In this document: positions 31,831 to 40,786 of the stretch, one piece after another
Numbering within the stretch: position 1 is the first letter of the stretch
How the letters are laid out: each line of letters opens with the position of its first letter
DNA from: Alphaproteobacteria bacterium
Lineage (GTDB): Bacteria; Pseudomonadota; Alphaproteobacteria; Caulobacterales; Aquidulcibacteraceae
Reading direction: 5' to 3'
Assembly: GCA_027485915.1 (NCBI GenBank)
Contig: JAIXQA010000037.1
Span: 1 to 40,843, forward strand
DNA: 40,843 bases
The notes under the pieces: model-generated
Told to the model about the DNA's origin: nothing
What the model saw: the letters and a program-made list of their open reading frames with translations, nothing else
Database searches by the model: none
Program-made: the position numbers and the translations under genes

Positions 31831-32352
31831 GGCTTTATCCAAATAAGCTCCCCAGCGGGAAGAGTTTACGGGTTAAAAGTGAAGAGAAGCACCAAATCCC
31901 TCCGTGAGAAAGAGTAGGATGGTGATAATGATGCCTCCACCGTGCTGCTAGGCCACTTTACTTGGACCGCCTTTGCCACAGGCTGTGCCCTTGCAAGAGC
32001 TTCGTTCGAGTTTGTGCGCGCAAGATGTGGGGTCTAGGGGCGCGCCTCCGGCGCATCGGCAAAGCCGATTGCACCACTTGACCGCATATCTTGCGCAAAG
32101 ACAATTGCCGGGCGGCTGCAAGGCAAGCGGAGTGACGCATTGGACCGTGCCAAGTGATTTGGCTGAGGTTCCAGGTGAAGATGCGCAGAAATTGCTTGAC
32201 CTTGGTAAACTGGATGGTTGGAACGCACCCTTACAACGCGGACATTCAAAACTAATGTCGAAGCGCTGATGGATTACTCTTGCGATAGATGATTTTTGGA
32301 TCGTTTGGTCTGGCTTTAGCGATTAGAAATAGTTTTCTGCTAGTTCTGCCTC
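31831..32352. other. 522-base gap holding repeat copy B
   Basis: Apart from the repeat nothing coding is convincing. After the repeat, the bases up to about 32203 keep weak similarity to those after copy A (ATTGCTTG shared), so the repeated unit may once have been longer. Confidence 0.5.
31960..32155. repeat. Dispersed structured repeat, copy B (longest copy, 196 bp)
   Basis: Bounded by ACTTGG at the left and its complement CCAAGT at the right. The core folds: GCGCAAGATGTGGGGTC (32018-32034) pairs with GACCGCATATCTTGCGC (32080-32096) with two mismatches in 17, enclosing GCGCC-TCC-GGCGC (32042-32054) and ATCGGC-AAA-GCCGAT (32055-32069). No clear target-site duplication is seen. Confidence 0.8.
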
Positions 32353-33141
32353 ATGGATATACACAAACTCTATGGGCTTTTGGCTGAGGCCCTAACGCGC
32401 CTAACTTTCGACTTTGTGGAGCATCCCCAAACGCCTCGAGATGTTGAGGCTGGGCAAGTAGCGCCGTTGAAAGTTAAGGCTGGAGATACCGGATGGGGCC
32501 AGCTTTTATCTGCTTTCAATCAGGCTGGTTGGATACTCAAAGAATTGGGTGTCGTCGAAATAACGGGGGACGACGCATCTGGCTATTCATGGCGTTACTT
32601 GATGGACGGAGACACAGTATTCGACTTTGTCTCGAAGAGGGTTCAGGCTAATCAGTTTCCACTTCCAACTCTCAAAAACACCGTCGAGGCATGGGTACTA
32701 TGCGTCGCTCAATTGGGCGTCAATTCGACCTCCCGGATGCCGTTTTCGCCGCATGATGATATGCGTCCGCTGATGTTTGCATTCGCCGAGCATGGCTACG
32801 CCCGTCAGATTGGACAAGAGTTTTTGTGGACCGATAAAATTGGTGAGATTATGCAAGCAACTTACCAGTGGAACGAAGACAATCTGTCTACAGAGGAAAT
32901 TTTGCAACGGGCTGCTGAAGTTGAACTTGCACGTGCGCTAGCGACAGTGCCAAAGGATGTCCATCTTGCCGCACTAAATGGCAATGTGACCGCAGTTTAC
33001 GATGCATTTAGCACCCGCTGGCGCAATGGAAAATGGCAAGAAGCTTTGTCTGATCCAAATGGCAGATTTGGTGATATACAGCGCGCCATCGACTTTGTGG
33101 AAATGATTGCGAATGGGGCAAACGCTAAATCGACACACTAG
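32353..33141 (+). CDS. Unrecognised 262-aa protein in the repeat-rich patch
   Basis: A 262-residue soluble protein with no signal or membrane segment. It has a mixed, helix-rich N-terminal half (MDIHKLYGLLAEALTRLTFDFVE; WGQLLSAFNQAGWILKELGVVEI) and an Asp/Asn-rich C-terminal half (YQWNEDNLSTEEILQRAAEVELARAL; FSTRWRNGKWQEALSDPNG). I recognise no family. Codon use is less GC-biased than in the neighbouring dnaE, which suggests acquisition. No good Shine-Dalgarno precedes the ATG. It lies alone between repeat copy B and dnaE. Confidence 0.6.
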   Translation: MDIHKLYGLLAEALTRLTFDFVEHPQTPRDVEAGQVAPLKVKAGDTGWGQLLSAFNQAGWILKELGVVEITGDDASGYSWRYLMDGDTVFDFVSKRVQANQFPLPTLKNTVEAWVLCVAQLGVNSTSRMPFSPHDDMRPLMFAFAEHGYARQIGQEFLWTDKIGEIMQATYQWNEDNLSTEEILQRAAEVELARALATVPKDVHLAALNGNVTAVYDAFSTRWRNGKWQEALSDPNGRFGDIQRAIDFVEMIANGANAKSTH

Positions 33142-33315
33142 TTACCTATGTCTGCCGCAATCGAATTAACGAGAGTCGAGGCCGCATGGACTAAAGAGCA
33201 GCTGAACGCGCGGATGACGGGTCCCCTCGTATAGGCGCTATCGGAGGCTAGTGATTGCCATTCCGCCGAACCGCCACCATCGGCCAACTATTGCCAAGCG
33301 CAATCCCACGTCCCC

Positions 33316-36300
33316 CTAAAACTCCGCCACCAAATCCACGCCAGATGCGCTCTTCAAAGCACGCCGGGCCGCGACGTCAATAGGAAAGCGGCCGGGGGCT
33401 TGAATTTCGACTTCGCGGCCATCGGCCAGTTCCACGACAACGCGCAGTTCGCCAAAGCTGGAGGAGGTGGCACCACGCAAGGTCTCGGTCACGCGGGCCA
33501 ATTCCTCGATGGGGGCCCCGCGCGCAAGGAAGACTTTAATCCCGGCGCAGCCCGACATGTCGGTTTGGTCCAAAAGCTCAATCTTCTCAGCCGACAGCTT
33601 CAAATCGCCATCACGCAAGCGCGCTTTCGCCCGGAAGCTGACCGACGTGCCAGGGTCTAGATATTCGCGCGCTTCATTGAGGGTCTCGGGCATGATCATG
33701 ACTTCAAACTCACCCGTCGGGTCGCTCAAGGTCACCCACGCAAACTTGCCACCGTCGCGCGCTGGCCGCTCTTTTCGAGCCCGGACCACGCCGGCCATAC
33801 GGAAAATCGCGTCAGATCCCTGCATTTTGGACTGAATTTCTGAAAAAAAGACCGTTTGGCGGCGGCGCAGCGCCTCAATCAAATCGTCCAGCGGGTGACC
33901 CGACAAGAAAAGGCCGAGGGCCGCAAACTCATGATCCAAACGCTCTTGCGCCGACCAAGGTTTAACGCTGGGCAAAGGTGCGCGCGGCGGTGGGGCGGCA
34001 TCGCCAAAAAGGCTTGTCTGTGCGCTGTGCCGGTCCGAAGCCGCCGCATTGGCATGGGCGACCAATTGATCGGATGAGGCAAATACTAAAGCGCGATTGG
34101 GCTCAATCGAGTCAAACGCCCCTGCTTTGGCCAAAGTCTCCCATGTGCGTCGACCCAAAATTCGGGGGTCCACACGCTCGGCCAGATCATACAAGGACTT
34201 AAACGTGCCGCCTGCCCGGCGGATTTCCACCACTTGCGCCATCGCCGCAACGCCCACAGACTTAATGCCCCCCAAAGCATAGCGAATGGCATTGTCTTGG
34301 ACCGTAAAGTCGGCCTCAGAATAATTAAGATCAGGCGACAATACTTTGATCTTCATGCTTTTTGCTTCTTGCATGAAGGCACCCAGCTTGTCGGTATCAT
34401 CAATATCGAGCGACATAGACGCTGCCATGAACTCAACCGGATGATTGGCCTTCAGATAGGCGGTCTGATAGGCGATCACGGCATAGGCAGCAGCGTGGGA
34501 CTTGTTGAAGCCATAGCCTGCAAATTCGCTCACCAATTCAAAGATACGGTCGGCAAGATCAGCATCGACGCCGCGCTCGGTCGCACCACTGACAAAGCGA
34601 TCCTTTTGCTTGGCCATTTCTTCGGGCTTCTTTTTACCCATGGCGCGACGCAAGAGGTCGGCTTCACCCAAAGAATAGCCCGAGAGGATCTGGGCGATTT
34701 GCATCACCTGTTCCTGATAAATGATCACGCCCTGGGTCTCTTTCAGGACTGAAACCAAGCTCTCATGCAGATAATCGGCTTCTTTGCGACCAAATTTCAC
34801 GTCGCAATAAGTCTCAATATTCTTCATCGGGCCCGGCCGATAAAGCGAAATCAAAGCGATGATGTCGTCAAGCGTATCGGCCCGCATCTTACGCAATGTG
34901 TCGCGCATGCCTTGGCTTTCCAGCTGAAACACGCCCATGGTTTTGCCTGAGGCCAAAAGCTCGTAAGTTTTGGGATCATCAAACGGCAATGTATCGAGAT
35001 CGACCTCAACGCCGCGTGCCTTCAAAAAGTCCAGGGCGCGCTGGATCACGGTCAGCGTCTTTAGACCTAAAAAGTCGAACTTCACTAAACCAGCAGGCTC
35101 TACCCACTTCATATTGAACTGGGTCGCAGGCAAGCTGGAGCGCGGATCCTTATAGAGCGGCACGAGTTGGTGCAATGGCCGGTCGCCAATCACCACACCG
35201 GCGGCGTGGGTGGAGGCATTACGATAAAGGCCTTCAAGTTCTATGGCGGCGTCGAGAAGTGTGCGCACATCGGCATCGCGCGACCGTTCCTCCTGCAGGC
35301 GCGGCTCGTCCTTAATGGCCTGCGCCAAGGTGACCGGAGCGGCTGGATTATTCGGCACCATTTTGGCCAGCCGGTCGACTTGGCCGTAGGACATATCCAA
35401 AACGCGGCCAACGTCACGAAGAGCCGCGCGGGCTTGCAGCGTGCCAAAAGTGATGATTTGCGCCACACGGTCTGTGCCATATTTCTTCTGCACATAATCA
35501 ATCACTTGATCGCGCTTCTCCTGACAAAAGTCGATATCGAAGTCGGGCATAGAGACGCGTTCTGGGTTCAAGAAGCGCTCAAAGAGAAGACCAAAGGCCA
35601 ATGGGTCAAGGTCGGTAATGGTCAGCGAATAAGCGACCAGAGAGCCAGCACCCGAGCCCCGACCGGGGCCAACTGGAATATTGTTTTCTTTAGACCATTT
35701 GATGAAGTCCGCAACGATCAGGAAGTAGCCTGCAAACCCCATGCGGTTGATTACATTGATTTCGTGTTCGAGCCTTTGCTCATAAATTTCGCGTGCCACA
35801 ACAGGCGGGCGCTTTAACAGGCGCGCTTCCAAGCCTTGGCGCGCTTGGGTGGCCAATTCTTCGGGTTCATCGCGCCCTTCGGCGGTGGTAAATCGCGGCA
35901 AGATGGGTGCACGCATCAAGGGACGGATCGCACACCGCTGCGCGATATCAACACTATTGGCCAGAGCCTCCGGCAAGTCAGCAAACAAGGCGACCATCTC
36001 TGCTTCGCTGCGGAAGCAATGATTAGGTGACACACGTTCGCGCTTATCATCAGCTACTCGGGTGGCTTGGCCGATACACATCAGGATGTCTTGCGCGCGA
36101 TGCCGCTCCGGACTGTCAAAGCGCACATCATTGGTCGCCACCAATGGCAGATTGCGCTGATAAGCGAGGTCAATCAAGCTCGGCTCAATCTGGGCCTCAT
36201 CGGCCATGCCGTGGCGCTGTAACTCGATATAAAGCCTATCCGGGAACGCCTTAGCCAATTGGTGCAGCAGGATATCGGCCTCGGCCTTCAAATTGGCGAG

Positions 36301-36879
36301 TAAGGCACGGCTTAAGAGGCCTTCCCGCCCACCGGTCAGACAGATCACGCCTTCACTATGATCGAGTACTTTTTGGATGCTGACATGGGGTAGGCTGCCG
36401 GCTGGCACTTCCAGAAAAGACATGCTCGATAGCGCCATTAAATTGGCCCAGCCAACTTCATTCTGCGCGATCAGCGCCAAAACGCCGTCTGGACCGGCTG
36501 CTGCACCTGGCTTTAGGCTGAGGAACGAGACCGGCAACGTCAAGCCCATAATGGGCTGAATACCCTTTTCGGCCAAGGCTTCGGAAAACTCGAGCGCGCC
36601 GAACAAATTAGGGTCTGAAATGCCAACCGCAACACAGCCCGCCTTGGCGGCAAAGCCCGCGAGCTTCTTGACCGTCATCGCACCATCAAGCAACGAGTAA
36701 GCCGACCGGACCCGCAAATGCACAAAGCCCGGCCCCGCCAAAACGGGCCTGACTACCTGCCCTGCCCCAGCCACCAACGCGCCTGCTGCCAACGCGCCAC
36801 TTGGCTCCGTCAAGTCGACACCTGCACCACCCTGACCTGCATCAGAGAACGCGCCGCCTGAAAGAGTACCATCTGCCAT
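33316..36879 (-). CDS. dnaE: DNA polymerase III alpha subunit
   Basis: A replicative C-family polymerase of about 1187 residues. The PHP domain begins FVHLRVRSAYSLLDGAMTVKKL; the palm carries PGRGSGAGSLVAYSL and PDFDIDFCQEKRDQVIDYV with catalytic Asp residues; the fingers have GVFQLESQGMRDTL and SLYRPGPM; AGYGFNKSHAAAYAVIAYQTAYLK and an OB fold near the C-terminus (FRMAGVVRARKE) complete it. ATG at 36879 follows AGGTGG. About 55 Gly/Ala-rich residues precede the PHP domain, more than usual. It follows the small peptide gene by 107 bases. Confidence 0.95.
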   Translation of the reverse strand: MADGTLSGGAFSDAGQGGAGVDLTEPSGALAAGALVAGAGQVVRPVLAGPGFVHLRVRSAYSLLDGAMTVKKLAGFAAKAGCVAVGISDPNLFGALEFSEALAEKGIQPIMGLTLPVSFLSLKPGAAAGPDGVLALIAQNEVGWANLMALSSMSFLEVPAGSLPHVSIQKVLDHSEGVICLTGGREGLLSRALLANLKAEADILLHQLAKAFPDRLYIELQRHGMADEAQIEPSLIDLAYQRNLPLVATNDVRFDSPERHRAQDILMCIGQATRVADDKRERVSPNHCFRSEAEMVALFADLPEALANSVDIAQRCAIRPLMRAPILPRFTTAEGRDEPEELATQARQGLEARLLKRPPVVAREIYEQRLEHEINVINRMGFAGYFLIVADFIKWSKENNIPVGPGRGSGAGSLVAYSLTITDLDPLAFGLLFERFLNPERVSMPDFDIDFCQEKRDQVIDYVQKKYGTDRVAQIITFGTLQARAALRDVGRVLDMSYGQVDRLAKMVPNNPAAPVTLAQAIKDEPRLQEERSRDADVRTLLDAAIELEGLYRNASTHAAGVVIGDRPLHQLVPLYKDPRSSLPATQFNMKWVEPAGLVKFDFLGLKTLTVIQRALDFLKARGVEVDLDTLPFDDPKTYELLASGKTMGVFQLESQGMRDTLRKMRADTLDDIIALISLYRPGPMKNIETYCDVKFGRKEADYLHESLVSVLKETQGVIIYQEQVMQIAQILSGYSLGEADLLRRAMGKKKPEEMAKQKDRFVSGATERGVDADLADRIFELVSEFAGYGFNKSHAAAYAVIAYQTAYLKANHPVEFMAASMSLDIDDTDKLGAFMQEAKSMKIKVLSPDLNYSEADFTVQDNAIRYALGGIKSVGVAAMAQVVEIRRAGGTFKSLYDLAERVDPRILGRRTWETLAKAGAFDSIEPNRALVFASSDQLVAHANAAASDRHSAQTSLFGDAAPPPRAPLPSVKPWSAQERLDHEFAALGLFLSGHPLDDLIEALRRRQTVFFSEIQSKMQGSDAIFRMAGVVRARKERPARDGGKFAWVTLSDPTGEFEVMIMPETLNEAREYLDPGTSVSFRAKARLRDGDLKLSAEKIELLDQTDMSGCAGIKVFLARGAPIEELARVTETLRGATSSSFGELRVVVELADGREVEIQAPGRFPIDVAARRALKSASGVDLVAEF

Positions 36880-36945
36880 GGGGCCACCTGAATCCGTCGA
36901 CTGAATCATCACCAAAGAGCGACTTAGTCTGACAGGACTCACAGG

Positions 36946-36971
36946 TTTCTGTCAGCCCTCGCGGACAGAAA
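36946..36971. repeat. Inverted repeat TTTCTGTC/GACAGAAA between the peptide gene and dnaE
   Basis: A perfect 8-bp stem with a 10-base GC-rich loop, 15-40 bases beyond the stop of the peptide gene and upstream of the dnaE start. It could separate the two transcripts or affect dnaE translation. Confidence 0.45.
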
Positions 36972-36985
36972 ATATAAAGCCATCC

Positions 36986-37072
36986 TCAACCGATCACAGC
37001 GCCCCAACCCCAAGCCATGAGGGTGAAAGCGAGAATTGCTGCAAAAGCGGCTGCGTCTTGAAGTTGGGCCAT
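36986..37072 (-). CDS. 28-aa single-helix membrane peptide, SOS-controlled, SidA-like
   Basis: The frame reads MAQLQDAAAFAAILAFT then LMAWGWGAVIG and stops with TGA. After a 6-residue polar start there is one unbroken hydrophobic helix of about 20 residues. The Shine-Dalgarno GAGGTGG lies 3 bases before the ATG, very strong. A perfect LexA box (37087-37101) sits 15 bases upstream, overlapping a -10 like TAGAAC that pairs with TTGCCA at 17-base spacing. Caulobacter SidA is a 29-residue SOS-induced inner-membrane division inhibitor acting on FtsW/FtsN; size, topology and control all match. Orthology is inferred, no alignment was made. It is too short for ordinary gene calling. Confidence 0.75.
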   Translation of the reverse strand: MAQLQDAAAFAAILAFTLMAWGWGAVIG

Positions 37073-37086
37073 GTTCCACCTCGTTT

Positions 37087-37126
37087 GTTCTTCCTTCGTT
37101 CTATTCTTGTTTTGTTCTCATGGCAA
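37087..37126 (-). promoter_or_regulatory. LexA box and promoter of the SidA-like peptide gene
   Basis: GTTCTTCCTTCGTTC at 37087-37101 is GTTC-N7-GTTC. On the minus strand TTGCCA (37121-37126) and TAGAAC (37098-37103) form a promoter with a 17-base spacer, so bound LexA would cover the -10. A further isolated GTTC lies at 37114-37117. Confidence 0.8.
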
Positions 37127-37166
37127 GGCTTTTTTTGCAGCGACATAGAAGATCGAGAATGGCGCT

Positions 37167-37847
37167 TTAGTCTTGCACGAGGCGGCCGCTATCGATGCGG
37201 AAAACACGGTCCATTTGCCGAGCTAAATCAATATTATGCGTTGCGACCAGAGCGGAAGTCCCCTCTTCCCGCGTGGCTTTGCGAAAGGTGTCAAATACAA
37301 AGCTGGAGGTAGCGGGATCGAGATTGCCGGTTGGCTCATCGGCAATCAAAAGGGCTGGCTGGTTGGCAAGTGCGCGTGCAATAGCCACGCGCTGTTGTTC
37401 ACCGCCCGACAATTGGCCGGGCTGGTGAAGTTTCCGGTCGGCCAGCCCCATCATGTCGAGGAGCTGTTCGGCACGTGCACGCGCTTCGGCTTGCCCAACG
37501 CCTGCAATCCATTGTGGCAATGCGACATTATCAACGGCGCTAAACTCTGGCAGCAAATGGTGGAATTGATAGACAAAGCCCAGCGCCGTGCGCCGTAGCG
37601 CCGTGCGCGCGGCGTCGGGCAGCTTCGTGGCGTCAATTCCGGCCAATTCGACCGTGCCGCCTTGCGCGGCCTCCAGAAGGCCAGCTGCGTGAAGCAATGA
37701 CGACTTGCCAGAGCCCGAAGGGCCAATCAGGGCCACGATCTCGCCTGGCATAATGGTCAGATTGACGCCCTTGAGAACTTCGAGTTCGCCCGCGCGAGTC
37801 TGATAGACGCGGCGTAAATCGGTGAGGCGCAGAACCGGGCTACTCAT
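37167..37847 (-). CDS. lolD: Lipoprotein-releasing ABC transporter ATP-binding protein LolD
   Basis: A 226-residue ABC ATPase: Walker A IGPSGSGKSSLLHAAGLLE, Q-loop YQFHHLLPEFSAVDNV (the LLPEF segment is typical of LolD), signature LSGGEQQRVAIARAL, Walker B LLIADEPTGNLD, and switch His VATHN. With LolC/E-type permeases it releases outer-membrane lipoproteins from the inner membrane to LolA. Its ATG at 37847 lies 8 bases inside the end of the upstream permease gene, so translation is coupled. Confidence 0.93.
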   Translation of the reverse strand: MSSPVLRLTDLRRVYQTRAGELEVLKGVNLTIMPGEIVALIGPSGSGKSSLLHAAGLLEAAQGGTVELAGIDATKLPDAARTALRRTALGFVYQFHHLLPEFSAVDNVALPQWIAGVGQAEARARAEQLLDMMGLADRKLHQPGQLSGGEQQRVAIARALANQPALLIADEPTGNLDPATSSFVFDTFRKATREEGTSALVATHNIDLARQMDRVFRIDSGRLVQD

Positions 37848-39117
37848 AACGAAGCGCCTCCACCGGATCGAGCTTGGAGGCGCGCCACGAGGGTGGCAGC
37901 GTGGCGACAATGCTGGCAATGGCCGCAAATACCGCCGTTGTAATCACCTCATGCCATTCCACTTTGGCGGGGATTTGGCTCAAGAAATAGATGTCGGCAT
38001 TGAAGACGGGGCCAAACACAAACTCCACCACTTTTTGGATGGTGCCAATGTTGAGGCAGAATAAGGTGCCGCCAATGGCCCCGGCGAGGGTGGCGAGAAT
38101 GCCCACACTGGCCCCCGACATCATGAATACCCGCATGATCGAGGCACGCGATGCCCCCATGGTGCGCAAAATAGCAATGTCGCGGCCCTTATTTTTAACC
38201 AGCATCACGAGGCCCGAAATGATGTTCATGGCTGCAATCGCCACAATCAACATTAATATCAAGCGCATCACATTGCGCTCAATCTGCAAGGCGGAGACGA
38301 GGCTTTCCGATTGCTGTCGCCAATCGGTCACAAAGCGATTCTGGCTAAATTTTGCAACTTCCAGTGCCAAGAGGTCAGCTTTATCTGGGTCCTGCATCCG
38401 AAGTTCGATCGTGTCCCAGCTGGTTTCTTTGGAGAAGAAGAGTTGGGCCTGTTCAATCGGCATATAGATGAAGGTGGCATCATATTCGCTCATGCCGATA
38501 TCAAAAATGGCCGAGACCGTGTAGTCTTTAATCCGCGGGGTGGTGCCAAATGGCGTTGAGGCCCCTTGTGGCGAAATTAATTGCACCGAATCCCCCGGCA
38601 AAACGCCCAAGGCTTCGGCCAGTCGAGACCCCATGGCGATTTCGTCACCGCCATACTCGCCCATGCCCCAAGTCTTGAGGTTACCACCAACCAGATTACC
38701 GGAGACGATTTTGAGCTTGGCAAGATCAGAGGCTGCAAGCCCCGTCACCATCGCACCACGCGCCAGATTGCCACCCTGGCCAACCGCCATCACTTGGCCG
38801 TCAATCTTAGGCATCACGTCGACGACGCCCGGTAAAGCCTTGGCTTTGGCAATGATGGCGCGGGCTTCTGGGATGGGCATGTTACGCACATCGACAAAGA
38901 CATGGCCATTGACGCCCAAAATCCGTCCTAAAAGCTCTGCCCGAAAGCCGTTCATCACGCTCATCACGATGATCAAAACGGCGACAGCCAGAAAAATGCC
39001 GATAAAGCTGATGAGTGAGATCAAAGCGACCCCGCCATCTTCACGCCGAGCCCGCAAATAGCGTGCGGCTAGCGTGCGCTCCCACATGCCAAAAGGCCCT
39101 GCACTCCCGGCTTTCAT
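37840..39117 (-). CDS. lolC: Lipoprotein-releasing ABC transporter permease (LolC/LolE family)
   Basis: A 425-residue membrane protein with FtsX-type topology: TM1 ([25 protein letters not shown]) following [13 protein letters not shown], a large periplasmic domain (about 55-270) and three C-terminal TM segments ([60 protein letters not shown]), ending PVEALRYE. One permease gene is present where enterobacteria have lolC and lolE, so it probably forms a homodimer (sometimes named LolF). It overlaps proS by 4 bases upstream and lolD by 8 downstream. Confidence 0.92.
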   Translation of the reverse strand: MKAGSAGPFGMWERTLAARYLRARREDGGVALISLISFIGIFLAVAVLIIVMSVMNGFRAELLGRILGVNGHVFVDVRNMPIPEARAIIAKAKALPGVVDVMPKIDGQVMAVGQGGNLARGAMVTGLAASDLAKLKIVSGNLVGGNLKTWGMGEYGGDEIAMGSRLAEALGVLPGDSVQLISPQGASTPFGTTPRIKDYTVSAIFDIGMSEYDATFIYMPIEQAQLFFSKETSWDTIELRMQDPDKADLLALEVAKFSQNRFVTDWRQQSESLVSALQIERNVMRLILMLIVAIAAMNIISGLVMLVKNKGRDIAILRTMGASRASIMRVFMMSGASVGILATLAGAIGGTLFCLNIGTIQKVVEFVFGPVFNADIYFLSQIPAKVEWHEVITTAVFAAIASIVATLPPSWRASKLDPVEALRYE

Positions 39118-40463
39118 GCGGAGGCCTTGCCGGTTAATTGCGCGAGCGCGCTCTCCAAGGATACTTCCTCCTTGGTACCGGTCTTGCGGTCCTTTACCTC
39201 AACCAAGCCATTGGCAAGCCCCTTGGGCCCCACGATCAATTGGGTTGGGACACCGATCAGATCCATGGTGGCGAATTTCGCACCAGGGCGGTCTTGGCTG
39301 TCATCATAGAGCGGGTCAAGCCCTGCCTTCAACAGGGTCTGATAGGCTTGCTCGCAAGCCGCATCGACTGCTTCATCGCCCGGACGGAGGCTGATCACAC
39401 CGACATCAAACGGGGCCACCGCATCTGGCCAGATAATGCCATTGTCATCATGGCTGGCCTCAATAATGGCACCAACCAGACGCGAAACGCCAATGCCGTA
39501 AGAGCCCATTTGTACCAGAACGTCCTTCCCGTCTGGGCCCGTGACTTTGGCATTCATGGGGGCGGAATATTTGGTGCCAAAGAAGAAGATATGGCCCACT
39601 TCAATGCCGCGGCCGGTGCGGCGGCGCTCTGACGGCACTTCGCTCTCAAAGCGGGCCTCGTCATGGATTTCGTCAGTGGCGGCATAGGCCTTCACAATGC
39701 GAGAGACGGTTTCAGCGCGCTTGGCGCGGGCGACTTCTGTATTGTCAAAGCTGATATCCATGCCGGCCCAATCGGTCTCGTCATAAATGGCGTCATAGAA
39801 CACACCACTTTCGCCCGTCGGCGCGAGCACCAGAAACTCATGGCTTAAGTCGCCGCCAATCGGCCCGGTATCGGCGCGCATGGGTACGGCTTGCAGCCCC
39901 AAGCGCTGGAACGTCTTGAGATAGGCCAAGAACATCTTGTTATAGGCATCGCGCGCGCCAGCTTCATCCAGATCAAAGCTATAGGCATCTTTCATCAAGA
40001 ATTCGCGGCCACGCATCACGCCAAAGCGCGGGCGGACTTCATCGCGGAACTTCCATTGAATATTATAGAGGTTAAGCGGCAATTCCTTATAGGACCGCAC
40101 ATGGTTGCGGAAAATATCGGTCACAACTTCTTCCGCTGTCGGTCCAAACAGAAGGTCGCGCTCATGCCGGTCGGTGATGCGCAGCATTTCAGCCCCATAG
40201 GCATCATAGCGCCCGCTTTCCCGCCACAGATCGGCCCCTTGCATGGTCGGCATCAAAACCTCCAATGCACCAGAACGGTTTTGTTCTTCGCGCACAATGG
40301 CCTCAATCTTTTGCAAGACTTTCAAGCCCAAAGGCAGCCAGGAATAGATCCCGGCAGAATGTTGCTTGATCATGCCCGTGCGCAGCATCAGCTTGTGCGA
40401 CACGATCTCGGCATTGGCAGGGGTTTCTTTTGTAACGGGCAGGAAATAGCGCGACATGCGCAT
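39114..40463 (-). CDS. proS: Prolyl-tRNA synthetase (short, without editing insertion)
   Basis: A 449-residue class II synthetase. It has the class II motifs ([59 protein letters not shown]) and the anticodon-binding domain at the C-terminus. Between motifs 2 and 3 the long editing insertion of E. coli ProS is missing, as usual in alphaproteobacteria. The start ATG at 40463 is preceded by AAGGTGA with a 5-base spacer. First gene of the proS-lolC-lolD operon, overlapping lolC by ATGA. Confidence 0.95.
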   Translation of the reverse strand: MRMSRYFLPVTKETPANAEIVSHKLMLRTGMIKQHSAGIYSWLPLGLKVLQKIEAIVREEQNRSGALEVLMPTMQGADLWRESGRYDAYGAEMLRITDRHERDLLFGPTAEEVVTDIFRNHVRSYKELPLNLYNIQWKFRDEVRPRFGVMRGREFLMKDAYSFDLDEAGARDAYNKMFLAYLKTFQRLGLQAVPMRADTGPIGGDLSHEFLVLAPTGESGVFYDAIYDETDWAGMDISFDNTEVARAKRAETVSRIVKAYAATDEIHDEARFESEVPSERRRTGRGIEVGHIFFFGTKYSAPMNAKVTGPDGKDVLVQMGSYGIGVSRLVGAIIEASHDDNGIIWPDAVAPFDVGVISLRPGDEAVDAACEQAYQTLLKAGLDPLYDDSQDRPGAKFATMDLIGVPTQLIVGPKGLANGLVEVKDRKTGTKEEVSLESALAQLTGKASA

Positions 40464-40562
40464 GGCGATCACCTTCTCTTGGACGCTCTGCCATAGTCTG
40501 TGCCGCGCGCTGAGGCAATTAGCCAGCGCTGCGGGTGGTGGGTGGTGAACGTTTCCCTCCGG

Positions 40563-40600
40563 ATCTATTCTGGTGACAATTTTGTTGCACCAAAATAGAT
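40563..40600. repeat. Interrupted dyad upstream of proS
   Basis: ATCTATT-C-TGGTG and CACCA-A-AATAGAT pair over 12 positions with one mismatch, separated by a 12-base AT-rich loop. It lies about 100 bases upstream of the proS start; operator or hairpin, not decided. Confidence 0.4.
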
Positions 40601-40786
40601 GATCAAGGATGAGCGCGACATCTGTGTCGTCAAGTGTCCGTTTTCTGCGAAAACAGATCGCGTCGCGACGCAGCGAAGCTGCGCACTTGACTATCCAAAG
40701 GTCGCAAGAACAATTTCATGAGCGATGTGGTGGACCAGAGGGAACACCAAAGCGCATATGTCCGCGAATGCCCACTCAGCAGCTGA

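Noticed and set aside
31152-32155. Integron attC sites around a GNAT cassette
   Set aside because: The core RYYYAAC/GTTRRRY pair is not found in the right arrangement, gene orientations do not agree, the same repeat occurs far away in core DNA, and no integrase is present.
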